This document shows, piece after piece, positions 1-4,897 of a stretch of 6,211 nucleotides of DNA. This DNA is from Ruminococcus sp. UBA3855 (GTDB taxonomy: Bacteria; Bacillota; Clostridia; Oscillospirales; Ruminococcaceae): positions 1 to 6,211 of the forward strand of contig DGHF01000059.1 of assembly GCA_002392545.1 (NCBI GenBank), in the 5' to 3' direction. How positions within the stretch are numbered: position 1 is the first letter of the stretch; each line of letters starts with the position of its first letter. Both the position numbers and the translations under genes were made by a program. The notes beneath the pieces are model-generated. The model had not been told where the DNA came from. It searched no databases and worked only from the letters and a program-made list of their open reading frames with translations.

Positions 1-73
1 AACAGGTCCGACTGGTGCTACTGGTGCAACTGGCGCAGACGGCGCAACAGGTCCGACTGGTGCTACTGGTGCA
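1..73 (+). repeat. Tandem DNA repeat, 45-bp period, encoding Gly-X-Y triplets
   Basis: A 28-bp segment at 1-28 recurs identically at 46-73, a period of 45 bp (15 residues, five Gly-X-Y triplets). Within it are degenerate 9-bp units of the form ACTGGTGCN. The repeat probably continues left of the window. Identity at the DNA level, not just the protein level, points to recent duplication or slippage and to length variation between strains. Confidence 0.85.
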
Positions 74-199
74 GATGCTGAATTCACTCCGGCGGCAGCA
101 GTGGCAACGTTGCCTGTAATTGCTTCCGTGCCTACTGTGATTGCTAAAGTCAATGAGATTATTACCGCATTGAAGAACGCTGGTTTGATGGAAACTTAA
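2..199 (+). CDS. Collagen-like Gly-X-Y repeat protein, C-terminal part (5' end outside window)
   Basis: The frame is open from the window edge and ends at TAA 197-199, giving 65 visible residues. The first 25 hold eight consecutive Gly-X-Y triplets (GPT, GAT, GAT, GAD, GAT, GPT, GAT, GAD), the pattern of bacterial collagen-like proteins that form triple helices. A non-collagenous C-terminal segment of about 40 residues follows. It is Ala/Val/Pro-rich, then has a predicted amphipathic helix (VIAKVNEIITALKNAGLMET). An ending of the type 'N..L..LK.AGLM' is, from memory, common in phage head-fiber or tail-fiber proteins and in collagen-like surface proteins of Firmicutes, where it probably helps trimerise the chains. 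No LPXTG anchor or transmembrane segment is visible at this end, so any surface attachment would be by the missing N-terminus or by assembly into a larger structure. The exact role (spore surface, adhesin or phage fiber) cannot be told. A hairpin follows the stop. Confidence 0.85.
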   Translation, partial: TGPTGATGATGADGATGPTGATGADAEFTPAAAVATLPVIASVPTVIAKVNEIITALKNAGLMET

Positions 200-212
200 T
201 TATTTTAATCAT

Positions 213-244
213 CAGCTCGAAAGAGTTCTTACTCTTTCGGGCTG
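213..244 (+). terminator. Hairpin terminator after the collagen-like gene
   Basis: Arms 213-225 and 232-244 pair over 13 bp with one G-U wobble, around a 6-nt loop (226-231). It begins 14 bp after the stop codon. A clean U-tract is lacking; the bases after the stem are TATGATTGTAATTGTT, so it is either a weak intrinsic terminator or an mRNA-end stabilising hairpin. Confidence 0.6.
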
Positions 245-281
245 TATGATTGTAATTGTTGTGAAAAAAATATATATGGTT

Positions 282-295
282 AGCATCAAAATGCT
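282..295. repeat. Short inverted repeat abutting the -35 box of the DUF389 promoter
   Basis: AGCAT (282-286) and ATGCT (291-295) are perfect 5-bp arms around CAAA. The right arm shares its last base with the first base of the TTGACA -35 box. Its position would suit a small operator, but arms this short can occur by chance. Confidence 0.3.
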
Positions 296-324
296 TGACA
301 TTTACTACAAAGATATGGTATAAT
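295..324 (+). promoter_or_regulatory. Sigma-A-type promoter for the DUF389 gene
   Basis: A perfect -35 TTGACA (295-300) and perfect -10 TATAAT (319-324) are separated by 18 bp. TG at 316-317 forms an extended -10 (TGGTATAAT). The start point should fall near 331, giving a leader of only about 20 nt before the TTG start. An A/T-rich stretch (261-277) lies upstream and could act as an UP element. This is the strongest promoter match in the window. Confidence 0.88.
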
Positions 325-338
325 AGTTGAAAATTCAT

Positions 339-344
339 AGGGGG
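339..344 (+). promoter_or_regulatory. Ribosome binding site that fixes the TTG start of the DUF389 gene
   Basis: AGGGGG at 339-344 lies 8 nt before TTG 353-355. An ATG at 346-348 is only 1 nt from this site and out of frame, opening just 21 codons, so it is not a credible start. The next in-frame ATG is at codon 43, inside the first membrane segment. Confidence 0.75.
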
Positions 345-352
345 AATGTCGA

Positions 353-1123
353 TTGAAATTATTTACCAAAGAATTCACACGTACCATTCAGAAAGCTTTC
401 GATTTACATGAAGACACGGCAACTCATGAGGAAATTCAACAGAGAATTCTCAGCGGCGGACAGGTTACGGGTACTAATATGTGCGTTCTCATCTGCGCTA
501 TTTTGATTGCTTCTGTCGGTCTTAATACCGGTTCGACGGCGGTCATTATCGGGGCTATGCTGATTTCGCCTTTGATGGGAAGTATCCTTGCAATGGCTTA
601 CAGCACGGCGGCGGCGGATTTCGTGCGTTTCAGACGGCATTTTTACGGTTTTATGATTCAGCTCATTATTAGTATCTGCGTTTCAACAGTCTATTTCTTG
701 CTCTCGCCTATCAATGCGCCAAGTTCGGAATTGCTGGCAAGGACTCAGCCAAGTGCTTATGATGTCGTGATTGCTACTGCCGGCGGTCTTGCTGGTATCG
801 TCGGAAGTACCCGAAAAGACAAGGCAAACAATATCATTCCAGGGGTTGCGATTGCTACCGCTCTCATGCCTCCGGTCTGTACCTGCGGTTATTCCATTGC
901 ACATCTGGAATGGCAGATGTTAGCCGGAGCGACATATTTATTTATGGTCAATACTTATTTCATTTTCCTGTCGGCTGTCATTATTCTCGAAATTCTCAAT
1001 ATTCCCAAAGTCAACACCCTGACAGAAAAACAGTGGAAACGGCTCAGAAAAATGATGATTCGTAATACCATTTTAATTTTACTGCCGTGTATTCCACTTA
1101 CCATATTCATGCTATCAAAATAA
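353..1123 (+). CDS. DUF389 (TIGR00341-like) integral membrane protein
   Basis: This 256-residue protein belongs to the DUF389 family, polytopic membrane proteins of unknown function found in bacteria and archaea. After a charged cytosolic-looking N-terminus (residues 1-40), hydrophobic segments lie near 43-59, 62-84, 97-118, 137-151, 163-183, 188-214 and 236-254. Two family signatures are clear: NTGSTAVIIGAMLISPLMGS (58-77) and GVAIATALMPPVCTCGYSIA (164-183). Conserved Gly/Pro residues within these helices suggest a transporter or channel-like fold, but no substrate is established and I assign none. It matches the short form of the family; longer members carry an extra soluble domain. The start is TTG at 353, supported by the AGGGGG site 8 nt upstream; starting at the first ATG would cut into the first helix. 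It has its own strong promoter and a terminator right after the stop, so it is monocistronic. It converges on the minus-strand methyltransferase gene. Confidence 0.92.
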   Translation: MKLFTKEFTRTIQKAFDLHEDTATHEEIQQRILSGGQVTGTNMCVLICAILIASVGLNTGSTAVIIGAMLISPLMGSILAMAYSTAAADFVRFRRHFYGFMIQLIISICVSTVYFLLSPINAPSSELLARTQPSAYDVVIATAGGLAGIVGSTRKDKANNIIPGVAIATALMPPVCTCGYSIAHLEWQMLAGATYLFMVNTYFIFLSAVIILEILNIPKVNTLTEKQWKRLRKMMIRNTILILLPCIPLTIFMLSK

Positions 1124-1129
1124 TCAATC

Positions 1130-1165
1130 AAAAAGGGCATCCCTTAGCAGGGGATACCCCTTTTT
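1130..1165. terminator. Bidirectional intrinsic terminator between convergent genes
   Basis: AAAAAGGG (1130-1137) pairs with CCC plus TTTTT (1158-1165), and ATCCC (1139-1143) pairs with GGGAT (1151-1155). A small internal loop (C1138 against A1156-C1157) and a 7-nt apical loop complete the hairpin. A T-tract follows on the plus strand and an A-tract precedes, so it can stop the DUF389 transcript (stop 1123) and the opposing PBP-methyltransferase transcript (stop 1174). Confidence 0.88.
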
Positions 1166-1173
1166 ATTTGCCA

Positions 1174-2277
1174 TTATTTCAGGTAACTATACAGCTGACA
1201 AGAAATCATTCCATTATAAAGCTTTCTGCGTTTGTCCGCTTTCTTGCCGAAACAACGTTCAAAATCAGGGTCGCCACAAATTACGTGCAATGGTGCTGTC
1301 AAAACTTTTCCCATTATTCTGTAAATCTGCTGTGCTTCTCTCTGCTCTAACATTCTTTCACCATAGGGCGGATTGCAGAATGTGACTGCATCTGTGACGG
1401 GATGGAAATCTCTGATGTCACGCTGTTCAATGTGCAAGAATTTTTCTACTCCCGCTTTTTTTGCGTTTTCCATTGTCAGGCGTACCGCTTCGGGGTCAAT
1501 GTCCCATCCCCAACCTTCAAATTCTACATTCCGGTCGATTCTGTCAAGGGCTTCTGAACGTGCGCTTCTCCATGCAGAATCTGGTACACATTCCCATTGC
1601 TCTGCCTGAAACCGGCGGTCAAGTCCGGATGCTATCTGACACGCTCTCCGAGCTGATTCAATGAGGAATGTTCCGCTTCCACAGAATGGGTCACATACCA
1701 GCGTATTACTCCGTAATCTGCCTAAATCCAGAATTCCGGCTGCCAATGTCTCACGGATGGGCGCAAGGTTCGAATTTCTCCGATATCCTCTCTTGTGCAA
1801 GCCCTCCCCTGATGTATCCAGATAAATGCTAACTTGATTTTTCAGGATGGTGAACTGCAATTGATGCAGGCTTCCTGTTTCCGGAAGAAAACTATTCAGG
1901 TGATAGGCTTTCTGCAACCGCTTCACGGCGGCTTTTTTCAGTATCTTCTGACAGGCTGGTATGCTGTGCAAGGTCGAATTCACTGAATGTCCTTTGACAG
2001 GGAATGCATCTTCTTTTCCGATGAACTGCTCAAGGGGTGCTTGGTACATCCCTTGAAACAATTCCTCAAATGTTTCTGCTTTGAATTCGTTCAACAAAAT
2101 CTGCACTCGCTCTGCAACTGAAAGGTTAATGTTCGCTCGGGCGAGCGTGTCCCAGTCTCCTGACCAGTTCACACGTCCGTCCTGTACGGTAATGTCTGTA
2201 CCGCCGATTCTGGTGACCTCAAAACGAAGTACTTTTTCTAATCCAAAATGACAGGGGGCCGAAAATCGTATACTCAT
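1174..2277 (-). CDS. ypsC: THUMP-domain class I SAM-dependent RNA methyltransferase (YpsC/RlmL-N type)
   Basis: Predicted cytosolic methyltransferase of 367 residues, the usual family length, related to B. subtilis YpsC and to the N-terminal half of E. coli RlmL, which makes m2G2445 in 23S rRNA. Residues 1-155 are a ferredoxin-like plus THUMP RNA-binding region with the family segment PVKGHSVNSTLHSIPACQK (93-111). LHKRGYR (160-166) opens the Rossmann-fold UPF0020 domain. SAM motif I is CDPFCGSGTF (195-204). Acidic residues for the ribose lie in WGWDID (256-261). The catalytic motif IV is NPPYGER (302-308). The end, KKADKRRKLYNGMISC (345-360), is typical of the family. The ATG start has a near-perfect ribosome site. 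Only 13 bp separate it from the PBP stop, so it is the distal gene of that operon and probably translationally coupled. The exact target base is inferred from the family only. Confidence 0.94.
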   Translation of the reverse strand: MSIRFSAPCHFGLEKVLRFEVTRIGGTDITVQDGRVNWSGDWDTLARANINLSVAERVQILLNEFKAETFEELFQGMYQAPLEQFIGKEDAFPVKGHSVNSTLHSIPACQKILKKAAVKRLQKAYHLNSFLPETGSLHQLQFTILKNQVSIYLDTSGEGLHKRGYRRNSNLAPIRETLAAGILDLGRLRSNTLVCDPFCGSGTFLIESARRACQIASGLDRRFQAEQWECVPDSAWRSARSEALDRIDRNVEFEGWGWDIDPEAVRLTMENAKKAGVEKFLHIEQRDIRDFHPVTDAVTFCNPPYGERMLEQREAQQIYRIMGKVLTAPLHVICGDPDFERCFGKKADKRRKLYNGMISCQLYSYLK

Positions 2278-2280
2278 GAA

Positions 2281-2291
2281 GTCACCTCCCT
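2281..2291 (-). promoter_or_regulatory. Strong ribosome binding site in the PBP-methyltransferase junction
   Basis: On the minus strand this reads AGGGAGGTGAC, an extended match to the 16S anti-Shine-Dalgarno sequence, with GGAGG 7 nt before the ATG at 2277. It fills the intergenic gap and touches the PBP stop codon (2291-2293), so ribosomes ending on the PBP gene are placed to re-initiate. Confidence 0.88.
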
Positions 2292-4741
2292 TAGTTCAGT
2301 GTGATTCTGCCGGAACTTCCGCCACCGCCACCAACTGAAACTCCACCGGAATTTCCGCCGTTGAGCGTGATTCCGCCACTGCTGGAACTATTGGAAGAAC
2401 TGTTGGAACTGCTGGAACTGCTGGAACTATTGGAAGAACGATTGCTGGAAGAACTGTTATTATTGTAACGAACCTTCGGGGCTGTACAGCTGTCGCAGTA
2501 AGGCGCATTTGTCGATTTCCAATAGCCTGTTTCGCCCTTCGGGCAGTACTGACCTGCAATCTGTCCTGTATTGGTGCACATGGGTGCTTCAATGACTGTC
2601 TCACAAACAGGGTAACTTGCTTCGGATTCAATGTTATTTGCATATTCTCCAATGATATTATACCACATCTTGGCGGAATTGATGGAAGTATCCAACATTT
2701 CACGCTTCGGATACCCAATCCATACGCCGGAAACAAAGTCCTCTGTCAAGCCGATAAACCACAAGTCTCCCCATTCCTGCGTTGTACCTGTCTTTCCGAC
2801 AACTTCCTTATTGCTCAGCTGTGCTGCGCCGGCTGTACCGTTGGGAGATACTACATTTTTCATCATACGATTCATGACATATGCCGTTTCAGGGTCAATA
2901 ACATCATGCGGTTTTCCGTCACCATCATATACAAGCTCATGATTTCCCTGCTCAAGACGTGAAACTACATGTGCTTTGTAATAAACGCCTCCATTGCCGT
3001 AGGGGACGTAGGCATTGACCATGTTTTTCACAGTAACACCATAGGTCAACGCACCTACGGAAAGCGGTGACAGGTCAATATCTGAATTGCCTTGTCCGTC
3101 AACTTCTGTCAGTTTCAAGCCCATTTTTTCAGTGGAATAGGTGTAAACTGCTTCCGGTGTCAATGCATCTACCAGACGGGCGGAAATCGTATTCAGGGAT
3201 TTCATCAATCCATAATACATATACAGGTCTCCGCCGGAATAGTTCAATGAAGTGGAATTGGATGAATAGTTGTGAGGCCATAATGAACCGTCCGGCATGG
3301 TCAGACCATAGTCACGGATTTTCGAACCCCAATGGAACTGGTCAGAAAAGATACCGAAACCATAGCCTGCTACGGGCTTGATGGTTGAACCCGGCTGACG
3401 TGTTTCCATGGTGGCATAGTTCATGACCAGAGAATCCGTCTTTTCACCAATTGCCCCGACACAAGCAAGCACTCTGCCTTCATAGTCCATTGCAATAAAT
3501 GCACTTTGCGGATATACAGGCTCATCATTGTAATCAATAACACCGTCTTCGTTTGTGTCGTTCTGGTAACGTGCGGAATTTTTTGTATTGATGAGATTAC
3601 TCAAATCCAAATATTTCTCTTCTACATATTCCTGCATGACGGGGTCAATGGTCGTGTAAATCTGATAACCGCCTGTATTGATACGGTGCAGGGCTTCTTC
3701 CTTGCTGATGGCATAGGTTTCCATCAAATATTCCTGCACTTCACGGAGTGCGGTTTCTACTGTCCAGCTCATGACCGCTTTGTCGTCATCAACTTCCTTT
3801 GCGACAGGGTGCGCCAGCTTGTATTCTGTCATATCAGTGAAAACAAGTCTTTCATTGAGTGCTTCCTGATATTCATCATAGGTCAGTGCGCCGTGGTCAT
3901 ACATCTGCCAGAGTACATACTCCTGACGGTCACGGTTTCTTTTTCGTCCGGAAAGTACCTTTTCACCTGTTTCATCATCAATATAATAAGCGAATGGGTT
4001 GATTGTCTCCGGAGACTGCGGAATCGCTGCCAATACTGCCGCTTCGGCAACTGTCAAATCTCCGACATTTTTCCCGAAATATTTGATTGCTGCCATTTCA
4101 ATGCCGTTCGCTGAACCACCGAACCCGATATAGTTCAGGTAGGTTTCAATGATTTTTTGCTTGGAATAATTTTTTTCCAAAGTCATGGCTCGGAAAATTT
4201 CACGGATTTTACGTGAAGGAGATTCTTCGTCATCGCCTGTGACATTCTTAATCAACTGCTGTGTAATGGTCGAACCACCACGCTCAGAATCCCAGAAATG
4301 CAATACTAAGTTGACACATGCGGCAATGGTATTTTTGTAATCCACACCATCATGTGTGTAGAAACGCTCGTCTTCGGTGTATACAAAGGCATCCAGTACA
4401 TGCTGTGGAATGTCTTCAATGTGGACGGGAATTCTCTGCACTTCGTTGTTGACCTGATAAAGGGTTACCAGATTGCCGTCTACGTCTGTGCCGTATACGT
4501 TAGTATTATAGGAAAGTTCCATTTCTTCCAGCGTGATGGAAGAAGCATCCTTCATGAAATCCAGTACATAAACTGTCGTCGCTGTGGCAACAATCGTTCC
4601 TGTGATAATGGCAATCAGGAATATGGAAAGAATCGTGGTAAGCAATACTGAAATCAGTCTCTTAATCACTTTCCACGCTTTTGAGGGTTTCTTTTTCTTG
4701 GCTCTGGAGGAAACCACTGCTTTTTTGCTTTGCTCTTGCAT
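2291..4741 (-). CDS. ponA: Bifunctional class A penicillin-binding protein (PBP1A type)
   Basis: This 816-residue enzyme polymerises lipid II into glycan strands (transglycosylase) and cross-links peptides (transpeptidase) outside the membrane. A Lys/Arg-rich cytosolic tail (about 8-28) precedes one membrane helix (about 29-60). GT51 motifs follow in order: EDERFYTHDG with catalytic Glu123 (123-132), GGSTITQQ (155-162), RKIREIFRA (177-185), GSANGIEMAA (209-218) and LTVAEAAVLAAIPQSP (229-244). The transpeptidase has SxxK as STIK (Ser452, Lys455), SxN as SLN (515-517) and KTGT (650-653), so both activities look intact. Residues 395-406 form a perfect EF-hand/dockerin-like loop. After the catalytic domain come five cysteines (713, 722, 733, 749, 752), then a Ser/Asn-rich and Gly-rich tail from about 760. 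The chosen ATG at 4741 has a ribosome site. A longer reading from GTG 4807 is excluded because the promoter -10 lies inside it. First gene of a two-gene operon. Confidence 0.97.
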   Translation of the reverse strand: MQEQSKKAVVSSRAKKKKPSKAWKVIKRLISVLLTTILSIFLIAIITGTIVATATTVYVLDFMKDASSITLEEMELSYNTNVYGTDVDGNLVTLYQVNNEVQRIPVHIEDIPQHVLDAFVYTEDERFYTHDGVDYKNTIAACVNLVLHFWDSERGGSTITQQLIKNVTGDDEESPSRKIREIFRAMTLEKNYSKQKIIETYLNYIGFGGSANGIEMAAIKYFGKNVGDLTVAEAAVLAAIPQSPETINPFAYYIDDETGEKVLSGRKRNRDRQEYVLWQMYDHGALTYDEYQEALNERLVFTDMTEYKLAHPVAKEVDDDKAVMSWTVETALREVQEYLMETYAISKEEALHRINTGGYQIYTTIDPVMQEYVEEKYLDLSNLINTKNSARYQNDTNEDGVIDYNDEPVYPQSAFIAMDYEGRVLACVGAIGEKTDSLVMNYATMETRQPGSTIKPVAGYGFGIFSDQFHWGSKIRDYGLTMPDGSLWPHNYSSNSTSLNYSGGDLYMYYGLMKSLNTISARLVDALTPEAVYTYSTEKMGLKLTEVDGQGNSDIDLSPLSVGALTYGVTVKNMVNAYVPYGNGGVYYKAHVVSRLEQGNHELVYDGDGKPHDVIDPETAYVMNRMMKNVVSPNGTAGAAQLSNKEVVGKTGTTQEWGDLWFIGLTEDFVSGVWIGYPKREMLDTSINSAKMWYNIIGEYANNIESEASYPVCETVIEAPMCTNTGQIAGQYCPKGETGYWKSTNAPYCDSCTAPKVRYNNNSSSSNRSSNSSSSSSSSNSSSNSSSSGGITLNGGNSGGVSVGGGGGSSGRITLN
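2378..2439 (-). repeat. Duplicated segment in the Ser/Asn tail of the PBP
   Basis: A 23-bp sequence at 2378-2400 recurs exactly at 2417-2439, a 39-bp (13-codon) period, within a run of near-identical Ser and Asn codons covering about 2378-2464. It encodes the low-complexity Ser/Asn linker. In-frame slippage here would change tail length without damaging the enzyme. Confidence 0.8.
3524..3559 (-). other. EF-hand/dockerin-type calcium-binding loop inside the PBP
   Basis: The 12 residues DTNEDGVIDYND (PBP residues 395-406) match the canonical DxNxDGxIDxxD/E loop at every ligand position (1, 3, 5, 9, 12), with Gly at 6 and Ile at 8. It lies between the YTTIDP segment and the start of the transpeptidase core (YPQSAFIAMD). 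Calcium binding is inferred from the motif alone; only one loop is present. Confidence 0.6.
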
Positions 4742-4751
4742 AGAATCTGAA

Positions 4752-4758
4752 TCCTTTC
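4752..4758 (-). promoter_or_regulatory. Ribosome binding site that fixes the PBP start
   Basis: The minus strand reads GAAAGGA here, ending 10 nt before the ATG at 4741-4739. It supports this ATG over the in-frame GTG at 4807, which lies upstream of the -10 box and would not be on the mRNA. Confidence 0.75.
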
Positions 4759-4795
4759 TTTTAAGGGGTGAGGGGTGAAAAATAGCGTTGTTTTT

Positions 4796-4824
4796 ATTAT
4801 AACACACATTTTGGATTTTGTTAA
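4796..4824 (-). promoter_or_regulatory. Sigma-A-type promoter of the PBP-methyltransferase operon
   Basis: On the minus strand, -35 TTAACA (4824-4819, one mismatch from TTGACA) and -10 TATAAT (4801-4796) are 17 bp apart. An extended -10 TGT lies at 4804-4802. The transcript should begin near 4789, giving a leader of roughly 48 nt. A/T tracts at 4831-4852 lie just upstream and could act as an UP element. Confidence 0.82.
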
Positions 4825-4834
4825 GCCCTTTTTT

Positions 4835-4852
4835 GAAAATTTCAAAATTTTC
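4835..4852. repeat. A/T-rich perfect inverted repeat upstream of the PBP promoter
   Basis: GAAAATT (4835-4841) and AATTTTC (4846-4852) are perfect 7-bp arms around TCAA. The repeat sits 10 bp upstream of the -35 box of the PBP operon. It has no U-tract on its downstream side on the minus strand, so it does not look like a thiD terminator. An operator, an UP element or chance in A/T-rich DNA are all possible. Confidence 0.4.
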
Positions 4853-4897
4853 TGGAATCCTTTCACAAAATGCACAAAAATGAGAGAAATTGTCTCG

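Noticed and set aside
1..73. Repeats considered as a CRISPR array
   Set aside because: The two copies are in frame, encode Gly-X-Y triplets and are separated by the same type of coding sequence rather than by unique spacers.
346..411. ATG-started 21-codon frame overlapping the DUF389 start, as a possible leader peptide
   Set aside because: The ATG is only 1 nt from the Shine-Dalgarno site, too close for initiation, and the peptide shows no regulatory codon run.
2296..2736. Minus-strand frame with Val/Pro/Ala repeats overlapping the PBP tail
   Set aside because: It is an alternative reading of the Ser/Asn codon repeats; its repetitive look comes from the DNA repeat and the true PBP frame explains the sequence.
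3506..4114. Open plus-strand frame of about 200 codons opposite the PBP gene
   Set aside because: It lies wholly antisense to conserved PBP domains, shows no recognisable family and has no convincing ribosome site; it is a shadow of the PBP coding frame. The same holds for the other plus-strand frames between 2631 and 4963 and between 5025 and 5621.
4742..4807. Longer PBP start at GTG 4807, adding 22 residues
   Set aside because: The -10 box (4801-4796) falls inside this extension, so the GTG would not be transcribed. The extension also lacks a ribosome site, while ATG 4741 has one.
4881..4897. Possible terminator just after thiD on the minus strand
   Set aside because: Only a 4-bp stem (GAGA/TCTC) precedes a short T-run. 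This is too weak to call, so read-through into the PBP operon remains possible.
4742..4897. TPP riboswitch or other structured leader near the thiamine gene
   Set aside because: No thi-box core or comparable conserved paired elements are seen here, and the real thiD leader lies outside the window. The gap holds only the PBP promoter, the A/T-rich inverted repeat and short motifs.
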